Source of the DNA: Castellaniella sp. S9
Lineage (GTDB): Bacteria > Pseudomonadota > Gammaproteobacteria > Burkholderiales > Burkholderiaceae_B
Reading direction: 5' to 3'
Length of the DNA: 64,000 nucleotides
Assembly: GCF_027257175.1 (NCBI RefSeq)
Contig: NZ_JAPFGD010000003.1
Coordinates: forward strand, 1 to 64,000
Part shown: piece by piece, positions 51,693 to 59,758 of the stretch
Layout of the letters: each line of letters begins with the position of its first letter
Numbering within the stretch: the stretch's first letter is position 1
Notes under the pieces: model-generated
Database searches by the model: none
Told to the model about the DNA's origin: nothing
Seen by the model: the letters and a program-made list of their open reading frames with translations, nothing else
Position numbers and translations under genes: made by a program

Positions 51693-52370
51693 CTACGGGT
51701 TCTGCCGGGCGCCGAACCAGCCGCCGTACACCCGTTCGGCCCGGGCATCGAGCAGTGCGCGTTCGGCCTGCAGCTGTTGCTGGGCCAGCTGAATGCGGGT
51801 CTGGTCGGTCTGGATGTTCGCCTGTTCAATGGCAATGCGTGCCTGAAGTTCCGCAATTTCCTTGGGATTGGTGGTTTCGTTGATCTTCGCCTGCAGTCCG
51901 TCGATGACTTCCAGGCGCTTTGTCATGGCGTCGTAGGCCCGCTGGGCCATCGCCTTGGCGGTTGCCTCGATGTTCAGCTTGCGCTCGGCCAGGGATTCCC
52001 TGTCCTGCGTGAAATTGACCGGGGCTTTCACCTGGTTCACCACGTCGTTGACGGCACCGGACAGTGCACTGTCCGGGTTGCCCAGCCGGTCGAGCAGCGC
52101 CTGTGCCTGGGCGGGCAGGGCGCCGCGTAGCTGGTCTTTGACGTCGGGGTTGGCCAGCACATAGCCGAACCCGGAGGATTGGGTAAGCGCCGCCAGCTGG
52201 GCCTTGGCCTGATCCAGCTGGCTTTTGGCGGTTTCCACCTGTTCGATCAACTGGTTCAGCTGTTCGACCGAGTTGATGTCCAGCGTGGGAATGCCGCCCA
52301 GGGCATGGGCAGGCAGGGGAACGTGTACGGCCAGCGCAAGGCTGATCGCAAGAAGACGGGGGTGAGACAT
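51693..52370 (-). CDS. virB5: VirB5/TrbJ-type minor pilus protein
   Basis: A 225-residue secreted protein with a signal peptide (residues 1-24, MSHPRLLAISLALAVHVPLP). Long amphipathic helices (LNQLIEQVETAKSQLDQAKA, ELQARIAIEQANIQTDQTRI) are typical of VirB5, which caps the pilus and contacts recipients. GGIPTLDINSVEQ at the mature start is common in the family. Confidence 0.88.
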   Translation of the reverse strand: MSHPRLLAISLALAVHVPLPAHALGGIPTLDINSVEQLNQLIEQVETAKSQLDQAKAQLAALTQSSGFGYVLANPDVKDQLRGALPAQAQALLDRLGNPDSALSGAVNDVVNQVKAPVNFTQDRESLAERKLNIEATAKAMAQRAYDAMTKRLEVIDGLQAKINETTNPKEIAELQARIAIEQANIQTDQTRIQLAQQQLQAERALLDARAERVYGGWFGARQNP

Positions 52371-52466
52371 GATGAATACTCCGGCGGGATGTCAGGGATA
52401 CGCAACGGATACAGCGGCCATACCTTGTGAATACCGGCCAGTGACCGTTGCGAGACGGTTCGGGGA

Positions 52467-52847
52467 TTAGCGGCGTGGGGGCACCTGGGTGGCTTGCTCG
52501 TAGTGCGCCTGGGTGATGCGGGAAAAACGGATGGACGGGTGATCGACATCGCTCAGGGTGTCGCTGGCCGGGTCAAGGCGCAGTTGCTTGCGCTGGTTGA
52601 TCGTCAAGGTGTTGTCCGCCTTGAGCGCCGCCGGCTGGGCGGTAACGTCGTAGCTGCCGAAATTCATACGCCCGACGTTCACGATGTAGTGCTCGCCATC
52701 TGGTTTGATGTGCAGTGACATGGGGCGCTTGTCAGTTTGCTGCAGCCAGTAGCCGGTTACCTGCGGTGCTTGGGTGGCTTGTTCGCAACCGGCCAGCAAG
52801 AGGGCAGCACTTGCCGCGAAAAATGAAATCAGGACACGTGTGTGCAT
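52467..52847 (-). CDS. Small lipoprotein of the transfer operon
   Basis: A 126-residue lipoprotein (MHTRVLISFFAASAALLLAG then C, lipobox LLAGC). The mature part VTGYWLQQTDKRPMSLHIKP then GEHYIVNVGRMNFGS is beta-rich. It lies between virB4 and virB5, where related systems carry entry-exclusion or accessory lipoproteins. No named family is recognised; entry exclusion is a guess from position. Confidence 0.65.
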   Translation of the reverse strand: MHTRVLISFFAASAALLLAGCEQATQAPQVTGYWLQQTDKRPMSLHIKPDGEHYIVNVGRMNFGSYDVTAQPAALKADNTLTINQRKQLRLDPASDTLSDVDHPSIRFSRITQAHYEQATQVPPRR

Positions 52848-52869
52848 GGTGGGCAGGTCTCGCTTCGGT

Positions 52870-53334
52870 TCAGAATTCGTGGTCATGTTCTGCAATGCCC
52901 AGATCAATGCGCGAGAGCGCTGGCGCCGGTTCGATCCGCACATCGATCAGCCTGGCAAGTTCCTGGTAGTCCTGCATCTGGGGCGTGCGCTCATCCACAG
53001 CATGCAGGTGCAGGCTGTAGTAGGTTTCAATGCCCTGCTCGAAGTAGGCGCGGTCTTCCCGTGGCGTTACCGAGTAAAACCAGAGCGGGTTCTGCCCGTG
53101 GCTCAGATGGCTGCTTGAGGCCTGGCTGATGCCGTAGTCCCGTCCATAGCGTTGCAGCGTGTCGGCATCGACCGTTTCGCGGTCAACCTCGATCCGGGTG
53201 TGGCCGATGTCACCGGCCAGGTCATCCCGGGCCGTGCGCTCTTCGCTGTAGATGGAAATCAGGTAGCGGCGGGAGTCCTCTTCGAGGTGTTTTTCCCGGG
53301 TGGCCCAATGGCGGGCGATGGCTTTGGCGTCCAT
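52870..53334 (-). CDS. Hypothetical protein of the transfer operon
   Basis: A 154-residue soluble protein (MDAKAIARHWATREKHLEED). It is rich in charged residues, has no signal peptide or membrane span, and contains no motif I recognise. It lies 10 bases after virB4 and 22 bases before the small lipoprotein gene, so it is probably part of the T4SS transcript. Confidence 0.6.
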   Translation of the reverse strand: MDAKAIARHWATREKHLEEDSRRYLISIYSEERTARDDLAGDIGHTRIEVDRETVDADTLQRYGRDYGISQASSSHLSHGQNPLWFYSVTPREDRAYFEQGIETYYSLHLHAVDERTPQMQDYQELARLIDVRIEPAPALSRIDLGIAEHDHEF

Positions 53335-53344
53335 GACGGCTCCT

Positions 53345-55783
53345 TCAGAAAGCGTTGATAGCCTGGCGGCTCTGTTTGACGGTGTTCAGGTACACCGGCA
53401 GCCAGTCGGCGGGGTTCGCGCCTGCCTGGGCAACGGCATGCTCGGCGGCCTCGGCCATGTCGGGGCTGCCCGAGAACACTAGCAACTCGTCTTCGCAGCC
53501 CGACAGGTCCAGTGACGCGACGGTGACGTTGCCGCCTTGCTTGATGACGAACTGGCGGCTGGCTTCGCCCAGTTGGCGGATCAGCTCGAATTCGGCAGGG
53601 GTCAGACCAAAGCCTTCGATGTAGTCGCGGGCTTTGGCTTGCGGGTTGGGCAGAAAAATCAGGGTGGCGGCCTGCTGGATCAATGAGGGCCCCACCGGGT
53701 TGCCCAGAATCGCGCCCGGCTCCTGGGTGGCAAAGGCCAAAACGCCGTTCTTCTTGCGAATGGTGCGGCTTGCATCCTGCATGTCCTCCTGAAAATGGGC
53801 ATCTTTCAGCGGGTGCTGGCACTCATCGAACAGATTGATGATGCGCCGCCCGTCGTGCAGGGCGTTGATACGGTGACGCAGATACAGGGTGGCTGCCCCG
53901 CGCACATCGCCATCGTCCAGCAGTTCGGTCAGGTCAAAGCCCAGAATGGCGGCATCAATCGCGTCTGTCTCCAGGGTCAGTGCATCGCGCGGGTTGTCGA
54001 ACACCCAGCCGTATTCCCCGCCCTGGCACCAGGGCAGAAGGCGCGCATGCACACTGCCGATGTTGCCGGCGGTGTAGGGGTTGGGTAGCAGGGTGGTCAG
54101 CATCGAGAGGCTGCGACTGTGCAGATCAATGCCGGTGGTCATCTGCTCGATTGCCCGGGTGATTTCAACGTGCTGAGCGGTGCTCAGCGGATCGCCGCGA
54201 CGCTCGGCCAGATACACCACCAGGCGTCGCATGAAGGCGACGTTGCCTTTGGTAGGTGGCATCTGGAACGGATTCCAGCCGGTGGGCTCGCCCAGACGCA
54301 GCTTGAAGTAGCGACCGCCCAGCGCCATGACCAGCACCTGCATACCTTGGTCTTTGTCCCACACCACGCAGGTGGCATTGAATTTCTGGGCCTGGGTCAG
54401 CAACATGCCCTGCAGCACGGTCTTGCCGGTGCCGGTCATGCCAATAAGCATGGTGTTGCCTGGCCGGCGCTTGCCCAGTTCATCCACATCGTCGGTCGAG
54501 GCGTGAAAATTGAAGAAAAACGGGCTTCCGGTGCGGGTCTTGAGCATGGTCACCGCCGGCCCCCAGGGGTTGCCCGCCGGCTTGCCTGTCATCTGGTTAT
54601 GCAGGCTGGACAGGCACAGCAGGTTGTACGAGGTGATGGGCACCGGGCGCGGGCGCCAGGCCCAGTTTCCGGGCAATTGCGCCCAGAATCCGGCCTCCAG
54701 GGCGCGTTCCAGTGGTTTGGCCACCAGGGCCACTTCAGCCAGCGCACTGATGGTGTTGGCCATGCTCTGGCGCACCGAATTCGCGTCATGGCCGAACAAC
54801 AGCAAGGTGGCATGGTGATCACCCAGCCCCAGGCGCCCCGAGGTCAGGTCGTCCATGCCTTCATCCAGTTGCGCCAGCTGACTGTGGGCTGCGTCGTTGG
54901 AGTCGGCGAGCAGCTTGCGATGCTTGCGCACCAGCCCCTTGGCAGCGGCACCGGTGAAGCTGCCCCAGGATTGGGTCAGCACGAACTCGCAGGGCTGGTC
55001 CAGCAGTACGTCCAGATGGCCGGGCCGTGTTTGTTCCGGGTAGTCGCGCAGCTCGATCATGCCGAACAGGCGTGAACCGGTGACACTGCGCAGTTCGCCC
55101 AGCTCGCCGTAGCGTGAGAACACCGGGCGGGCCATGCTCAGGCTGGTACCCAGGCGGTCACGGGTAATCGGTACCGGGTGATGGCTGCCGTTGCACAGCA
55201 GGCCCAGAAACTCGGCGGTTTCGCTGAAGGCGTAGCCGTTGCGGTCCACGATGCCCAGCACCGTGGGGTCGTAACGGCTCAGGGCGGCGGTCATGGCCCG
55301 CAGCAGGTTCTGCAAACGGTCAATCGATTCGGCCTGCCATTGGGCAAACCGGCTGGCGTCCGCCTTCTCCAGGCTGGCAAAGGTGCCCATGACAGGGTCG
55401 GCCACCGGGTGTACCAGCACGCTCAGGTACAAATCGTTCACCATCAGCCCGTTGGCATCGAAGGTGGCCCGGTAGGCGTGGTCGAACTGAGCGGCAAAGG
55501 GCTGCGCGAAGCGGCTTTGCGGGTATTCGGTGACGCGGCGCCGGACGATGTGTGAATAAAGCCCTACCGTGCCCAGCGGCAAGCCACGCAGCACGTTGTG
55601 CAGGGCTTCGATCCATTCGTGGCGCTCCTGCGCGCTGTGGGCATCGGGCGAGCGCCCGGCCACACGGATGACGGCCAGGTATTCCAGGTTGTCGCAGGCA
55701 ATGATCTGATGGGTGACGTGATGGGAATAGGGCAGGTAACGGGCAGCAAGCCGTTCCGGCCCCAAAGCGGGTGCGCAAGTCAT
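53345..55783 (-). CDS. virB4: VirB4-type secretion ATPase
   Basis: An 812-residue ATPase. The N-terminal CagE/TrbE domain precedes Walker A (MLIGMTGTGKTVLQGMLLTQ), Walker B (IINLFDECQHPLKD) and the late block GVLAFATQEPGAILGNP. It overlaps virB3 by four bases. VirB4 energises pilus biogenesis and substrate transfer. Confidence 0.94.
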   Translation of the reverse strand: MTCAPALGPERLAARYLPYSHHVTHQIIACDNLEYLAVIRVAGRSPDAHSAQERHEWIEALHNVLRGLPLGTVGLYSHIVRRRVTEYPQSRFAQPFAAQFDHAYRATFDANGLMVNDLYLSVLVHPVADPVMGTFASLEKADASRFAQWQAESIDRLQNLLRAMTAALSRYDPTVLGIVDRNGYAFSETAEFLGLLCNGSHHPVPITRDRLGTSLSMARPVFSRYGELGELRSVTGSRLFGMIELRDYPEQTRPGHLDVLLDQPCEFVLTQSWGSFTGAAAKGLVRKHRKLLADSNDAAHSQLAQLDEGMDDLTSGRLGLGDHHATLLLFGHDANSVRQSMANTISALAEVALVAKPLERALEAGFWAQLPGNWAWRPRPVPITSYNLLCLSSLHNQMTGKPAGNPWGPAVTMLKTRTGSPFFFNFHASTDDVDELGKRRPGNTMLIGMTGTGKTVLQGMLLTQAQKFNATCVVWDKDQGMQVLVMALGGRYFKLRLGEPTGWNPFQMPPTKGNVAFMRRLVVYLAERRGDPLSTAQHVEITRAIEQMTTGIDLHSRSLSMLTTLLPNPYTAGNIGSVHARLLPWCQGGEYGWVFDNPRDALTLETDAIDAAILGFDLTELLDDGDVRGAATLYLRHRINALHDGRRIINLFDECQHPLKDAHFQEDMQDASRTIRKKNGVLAFATQEPGAILGNPVGPSLIQQAATLIFLPNPQAKARDYIEGFGLTPAEFELIRQLGEASRQFVIKQGGNVTVASLDLSGCEDELLVFSGSPDMAEAAEHAVAQAGANPADWLPVYLNTVKQSRQAINAF

Positions 55784-56130
55784 TGGTCGTGGTCTCCGGT
55801 GCGGCGTTGCAGCCAGGGGCGTTGCGGCGGGTAAGCACTCGGGGCGTAGCTCGACCCGTTCCAGAACGCCTTGTTGCGGTTGCGTGTGCGGGTTTTAAGC
55901 TCCAGCCACAGCACATCGAACGCTTTGTCGTCGTGGCGGGTCAGTACGGCAATGGTGGGTAACACCACCACCAGCAGGCCCCACCACGCCAGGCCTGCCA
56001 GCATGGCAATGAAGGCCACGGCAAGAATGGCGCTGAACAGCAAGGTGGTGGGTACGCCCAGGAATGTCGGCTTGCGCCCCAGTCCCTTGAAGACGGGGTA
56101 AGCCGTGGGGGTGTGTGGCTCAGTGGACAT
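55780..56130 (-). CDS. virB3: VirB3-type protein
   Basis: A 116-residue inner membrane protein with the N-terminal VFKGLGRKPTFLGVPTT motif and two membrane segments (LLFSAILAVAFIAMLAGLAW, GLLVVVLPTIAVLT). The C-terminal KAFDVLWLELKTRTRNRNK is typical. It lies between virB2 and virB4. Confidence 0.9.
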   Translation of the reverse strand: MSTEPHTPTAYPVFKGLGRKPTFLGVPTTLLFSAILAVAFIAMLAGLAWWGLLVVVLPTIAVLTRHDDKAFDVLWLELKTRTRNRNKAFWNGSSYAPSAYPPQRPWLQRRTGDHDQ

Positions 56131-56133
56131 GGC

Positions 56134-56448
56134 TTATTTCCAGAGCAGAACCACGATTTCGCCGATGGAGCCGGCGATGACCAGACCAATCAGCCAGCGC
56201 ACCATGTCGTCTTTGCGCATGATCTCGGCCATGTACAGCACCACAATGATCAGACCAATGATGACGGCCGCAATCGGCAGAATCAGTTCCAGGTTGTCTT
56301 TGATCAGCTGCAGGGTGGATTGCGCTTTGGCCAGCCCGCCGGAGGCCGCCATGACTGGCGAGGAAAGTAGGGCCAGGGCAGCGGCGGTGCCCATGCGTTG
56401 GGCGTGTCGTTGGGCAAGGTTGGCAAGGCGTGTGTGAAGTGAGGGCAT
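56134..56448 (-). CDS. virB2: VirB2-type pilin
   Basis: A 104-residue propilin. A long signal sequence ends near SSPVMAASGG. The mature pilin has two hydrophobic helices (LILPIAAVIIGLIIVVLYMA, RWLIGLVIAGSIGEIVVLLW) joined by a charged loop with MRKDD. The ATG at 56448 was chosen; 56475 only adds nine residues. It makes the pilus shaft. Confidence 0.88.
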   Translation of the reverse strand: MPSLHTRLANLAQRHAQRMGTAAALALLSSPVMAASGGLAKAQSTLQLIKDNLELILPIAAVIIGLIIVVLYMAEIMRKDDMVRWLIGLVIAGSIGEIVVLLWK

Positions 56449-56544
56449 AGCAGGGCTCCAGGCGCCAGGGCACAAGGCCGGGCACCGCAGGGGTGGATAG
56501 GGGAAGGTGGGTGAAACGTGAGAGGTGTGGCGAAAGCGCCAGCG

Positions 56545-57201
56545 TCAGGACGGCGGCACCGGCGATTCAGGCTTCTGGGTGCTGGATGGCTCGGCCGGCA
56601 GCGAAAAGCCATCGGGTGCGGGGTTGCTGACGAAGCCATCCCGGTCGCCACCTGGTGCAGGTTCCGGTTTGCTATCCGGCGTGGGCTGCGCATTGTCAGC
56701 AGGGGCGTTGCCTGCAGACGGTGCGGCGCGCAGGGCAGGAATCTTGATACCGGCCTGGGCCAGTACCTTGCCCACGTAGCCGTTGCGAAACCCACGCTCG
56801 AAATTGCCGGTGTTGTAGCAGGACAGCGCTGCCTGCAGTGCCAGTTGCTGCGTTTGATGGCGTTTGACGGCTCGCGAATAACAGTCCGTCAGCACGGTTT
56901 GGGCCGCCTGCAGGTTGGTGCAGGGCTCAAACACAGTTTCGGCTGTCAGCTTCAGCCAGCCCCAGTTGCGTACGTTGATCTGGCCCAGCCCGGCATCGAA
57001 ATCCACGCCTTGGGCTATCAGGGCTTTGGCATGGGCGATGGCTTCTTCGCGTGATCGAGGTTGGCGTGCAAGACGGGTGCCGCCGTTCACGCCAATGGCG
57101 AAGGGCTGACGGCGCGATTCGTGTTTCACCAGCGCATCCAGGGTGACGGGATGAACGTTCGGCGCGCAGACCATGGCCAGCGCGGCCAGCTCGCCGATCA
57201 T
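56545..57201 (-). CDS. virB1: VirB1-type lytic transglycosylase
   Basis: A 218-residue protein with a lysozyme-like SLT domain: catalytic glutamate in LVKHESRRQPFAIGVNGG, then FDAGLGQINVRNWGWLK and ALSCYNTGNFERG. The N-terminal segment is hydrophobic but without a clear cleavage site, and the C-terminus is proline-rich. It locally opens the cell wall for the channel. Confidence 0.9.
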   Translation of the reverse strand: MIGELAALAMVCAPNVHPVTLDALVKHESRRQPFAIGVNGGTRLARQPRSREEAIAHAKALIAQGVDFDAGLGQINVRNWGWLKLTAETVFEPCTNLQAAQTVLTDCYSRAVKRHQTQQLALQAALSCYNTGNFERGFRNGYVGKVLAQAGIKIPALRAAPSAGNAPADNAQPTPDSKPEPAPGGDRDGFVSNPAPDGFSLPAEPSSTQKPESPVPPS

Positions 57202-57234
57202 GGTGGGGCTCCTGGCGGTTGTCGGGTATGGGCG

Positions 57235-57924
57235 TCAGTTGCCATGGCTTATTCCAAGCGGGCTTCGGGGGTCATCCCATGAATACGTCCAGCCGCTGGC
57301 CCACTGGCCGCCGTGTTCGGCCTGCCAGCGCGCTTGCGCGGTGTTGAAGTCTTTGGCTTTTACCCAGTAGCCGCCTTTTAGCGGTTCGCCCACGTACTTG
57401 ACGCTCAGATCGTAGGTCCAGGCGTGGTCGTTGTAGCTGACGCAGTAGCCGGGCAGGGTGTTCTGGTTCACGGTGGCAATTGGGTGGACATCATAGGTGG
57501 TGATTTCGCCGGCATCGCCGCCTGCGCTTGCCGTCTTGCGGTACCGGTAAGCGGTTGCGGCAAAGGCGCTGTTCAGGCTTTGTGGGTCGCACTTGCCGGC
57601 CCCCTGGGCGATGGCATCGATGCGGCCAGGCATGCCCGGGGCGTCGGCGGCCGGGCACATGCCCAGGAAAACCCGGCGCGCTGCCACCGTGGCGCCCCAG
57701 TCCAGGCCGTACTTGTTGAATATCTGGATGCCAAAGTAATGATTCAGTGAGGGTGCGCATTCGCCCGGCTGCAGGCTGCTGGACAGGCAGAGAATCGCCT
57801 GGCATGCCAGGCCGGGCAGACCGTCAAGCGTCTGGTTTGACGGGGTAACGGGCGATTTAGCCAGGGCAGTGCCGCACGCGCAGGCGAGCGCCACCGCACC
57901 GAGCATGAAAGATCGGTGAGTCAT
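57235..57924 (-). CDS. trbM: TrbM/KikA-family conjugal transfer protein
   Basis: A 229-residue secreted protein with a signal peptide (residues 1-22, ending TALAKS) and the family motif LACQAILCLSSSLQPGECAP followed by LNHYFGI. Several cysteines suggest periplasmic disulfides. It precedes virB1 in the same direction. Confidence 0.85.
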   Translation of the reverse strand: MTHRSFMLGAVALACACGTALAKSPVTPSNQTLDGLPGLACQAILCLSSSLQPGECAPSLNHYFGIQIFNKYGLDWGATVAARRVFLGMCPAADAPGMPGRIDAIAQGAGKCDPQSLNSAFAATAYRYRKTASAGGDAGEITTYDVHPIATVNQNTLPGYCVSYNDHAWTYDLSVKYVGEPLKGGYWVKAKDFNTAQARWQAEHGGQWASGWTYSWDDPRSPLGISHGN

Positions 57925-57949
57925 GGGGAAAACTCCGGGGGGAATGGGG

Positions 57950-58261
57950 TCAGGCGGGGAGGGATTCGATACCCAGGCGCTTCATGGCGGCATGGGCGAT
58001 GGCGATCTGTTCGGGGCGGGCGTGGGCGCGAGCCAGCAGGGCCGATTCCACGGCGGCCGCATGGGCCTGGGAAATCTGGTCCAAACGGTTCACCGCCTGG
58101 CGCAGCAGGTTCAGTTCTTCGGCCAGGGCATCGGCGGCGGCCAGTCGGCGCCGGATGTAGTTCGACAGGTTTTGGCCGGACACCGCCGCGGCCTCGGACA
58201 GCGTGCGGTACTGGTTGCGTGAAAGCCGAACCCGTACGAGTTCGGAAAGGGGCTCATCCAT
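57950..58261 (-). CDS. trwA: TrwA-like relaxosome accessory protein
   Basis: A 103-residue protein. The N-terminal ribbon-helix-helix VRVRLSRNQYRTLSEAAAVS followed by LSNYIRRRL, the helical middle EELNLLRQAVNRL and the C-terminal AIAHAAMKRLGIESLP resemble TrwA of R388 along its whole length. TrwA binds oriT, stimulates TrwC and represses its own operon. It starts 18 bases after the integrase stop, far from trwB/trwC, which is a rearranged order. Confidence 0.75.
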   Translation of the reverse strand: MDEPLSELVRVRLSRNQYRTLSEAAAVSGQNLSNYIRRRLAAADALAEELNLLRQAVNRLDQISQAHAAAVESALLARAHARPEQIAIAHAAMKRLGIESLPA

Positions 58262-58279
58262 GCGGGATTCCTTCGGGGG

Positions 58280-59458
58280 TCAGGCAGGAAGGCCTGGTCG
58301 TTGTCCCCGAGGCGTGCCAGACCGGGAATATCCGGAGTCGATTCCGCCTGTATCCAGGCGTTGCGTTCCGGAGGGATCGCGTGGCTGATGTTCAGCCAGT
58401 GAGTTGGGCAGTGAATGGGCGATGCGGCTGGCATCGTTGTTGTAATAGGTGTCCCTGAGCAGCTTCAGGTCTTTGGTGCCGATGGCATGGGAGAGCGCGA
58501 TCACGTCGATGAACCTGGCAAGCCGGGTGGCCGCTTCGTGTTTCAGATCATGAAAATGCAGATCCTCGACACCGGACCGGTCGCGGGCTTTACGCCAGAG
58601 GGCGTCACGCTGGCTGTCTGTCATTCCTACTATGTAGGGCGGCATTGAGAAGTTTTCCTGCGGCTGTTGGTCCTTGGGCATGCTTTCCAGCAACTGGTCC
58701 AGCAATTCGATGGCGCGGTTGGTCAGGGGCACCCAACGTGATGCCTGGATGGTGCCACTCTTTGACCCTTTGCGGCCTCCGCGTTCAAGGGCATGGACGT
58801 AGAGTGTGCGTGCGTGCCGGTCGTAGTCTTTGGGCCGGATCCGCAGAATCTCGCCAGATCGCAGTGCGGTTTCCATGGCAAGAAAGAAGCAGGCTCCAAC
58901 GCGGGCCGATTTGGTCACCAGCTCGGGGTCCTCGTTGTAACCGGTGGCGATGGAAATGGCCTCGATTTCCTTGGGTGTCAGCAGGGGCCGGTTTCGGCGA
59001 ACGCCTGCAGGCGGCTTCATGGCTTCTTTGCAAGGGCTGGCTTGCAGCCATTTGCGTACCTGTACGCCGTGTGTAAACACACTGCGCCACAGATTCATTT
59101 CGCGGTTGACGGTGCCGGGCACAACTTGCTTCAGGCGTGCGGTGATCCATTCGTTGATGTGGTGGGGCGTAACCTCGTGTAGATTGACTTTGGCCAGGGG
59201 GTAGGTGCAGAAGCTCATCAGCCGCAATTTGTTCCACTTGCCCGAGTCGGTCATTTCGGCCCGAGGCAGGTAGTCCAGGATAAGGTCTTCAACAGTACCT
59301 ACTTTTGCATTGCTGACCGTTCCCAACTGCTTTTGACGTTCAACATTGGTTGCCCAGGCGCGAGCTTCAGTCATGGTGTCGAAGGTGGCCGAGCGCTTGC
59401 CATCCGGGAACTTGACGATTGCCCGGATCGAGTTTCCCCGTTTTTCAAAAGATGCCAT
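58280..59458 (-). CDS. int: Tyrosine integrase of the element
   Basis: A 392-residue site-specific recombinase. An arm-binding N-terminus (MASFEKRGNSIRAIVKFPDG) and core-binding domain precede the catalytic domain with ETALRSGEILRIRP (Arg I), LHFHDLKHEAATRL (His-x-x-His with Lys in place of the usual Arg II position) and HAIGTKDLKLLRDTYYNN (His and Tyr nucleophile). The ATG at 59458 was chosen by the N-terminal motif. It lies 173 bases from the attachment site. It should insert and, with a directionality factor, excise the element. Confidence 0.93.
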   Translation of the reverse strand: MASFEKRGNSIRAIVKFPDGKRSATFDTMTEARAWATNVERQKQLGTVSNAKVGTVEDLILDYLPRAEMTDSGKWNKLRLMSFCTYPLAKVNLHEVTPHHINEWITARLKQVVPGTVNREMNLWRSVFTHGVQVRKWLQASPCKEAMKPPAGVRRNRPLLTPKEIEAISIATGYNEDPELVTKSARVGACFFLAMETALRSGEILRIRPKDYDRHARTLYVHALERGGRKGSKSGTIQASRWVPLTNRAIELLDQLLESMPKDQQPQENFSMPPYIVGMTDSQRDALWRKARDRSGVEDLHFHDLKHEAATRLARFIDVIALSHAIGTKDLKLLRDTYYNNDASRIAHSLPNSLAEHQPRDPSGTQRLDTGGIDSGYSRSGTPRGQRPGLPA

Positions 59459-59474
59459 CAGTGTTCTCCGTAAT

Positions 59475-59559
59475 TGGGGAAAATTATGGGGAACAACTTG
59501 GGGAATGGATAGCGGCGCAGCCAGGGAAAAGTGGGGAAAACCGGTGTAAATGTTCCCCA
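59475..59559. promoter_or_regulatory. Candidate integrase arm-type sites near attR
   Basis: TGGGGAA occurs at 59475-59481, 59487-59493 and 59499-59505 (12-base spacing), again at 59532-59538, and inverted as TTCCCCA at 59553-59559. The group lies between the int start codon and attR. The same heptamer pair lies inside attL, fitting integrase arm sites. Confidence 0.6.
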
Positions 59560-59581
59560 TGGTTATAGGGTGAGAGCCAAC

Positions 59582-59614
59582 AAAAAACCCCTGAAAATCA
59601 ATGATTTACAGGGG
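59582..59614 (-). terminator. Rho-independent terminator downstream of tRNA-Leu
   Basis: On the minus strand CCCCTG pairs with CAGGGG around an AT-rich loop and is followed by six T (plus-strand A-run 59582-59587). It lies just inside the element and would end the tRNA transcript. Confidence 0.8.
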
Positions 59615-59631
59615 TTTCATGCGTGTGATTC

Positions 59632-59651
59632 TGGTGCCCGGGGCCGGAATC
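59632..59651. repeat. attR: 3' end of tRNA-Leu
   Basis: The 20-base sequence TGGTGCCCGGGGCCGGAATC, identical to attL at 1589-1608. It covers the CCA end, acceptor strand and part of the T arm, so the tRNA stays intact after insertion. Confidence 0.9.
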
Positions 59652-59716
59652 GAACCGGCACGCCTTGCGGCGGGGGATTTTGAGTCCCCTGCGTCTACCA
59701 ATTTCACCACCCGGGC
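59632..59716 (-). tRNA. tRNA-Leu (anticodon CAA)
   Basis: An 85-base class II tRNA. The acceptor stem GCCCGGG pairs with CCCGGGC, the anticodon loop CTCAAAA gives CAA, the long variable arm is GC-rich (CCGCCGCAAGGCG), the T loop has GGTTCGATTCC, and CCA is encoded. The 3' end is the attachment site of the element. Confidence 0.93.
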
Positions 59717-59758
59717 AGGGTCGCCGCGGTCGATCGCCGCAGCGGAAAAGGATCGCCA

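Larger units (their letters stand above)
1589..59651. mobile_element. Integrative and conjugative element (about 58 kb) in the 3' end of tRNA-Leu
   Basis: The element is bounded by identical 20-bp sequences at 1589-1608 and 59632-59651. The right copy is the end of a complete tRNA-Leu gene. Inside are a tyrosine integrase next to the tRNA, a MobF relaxase (TrwC), coupling protein (TrwB), TrwA, a full VirB1-11 secretion system, an Stb partition operon, and a TrfA-type initiator with iterons. Cargo occupies roughly 1.6-33 kb. The boundaries are read from sequence; mobility is inferred. Confidence 0.88.
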
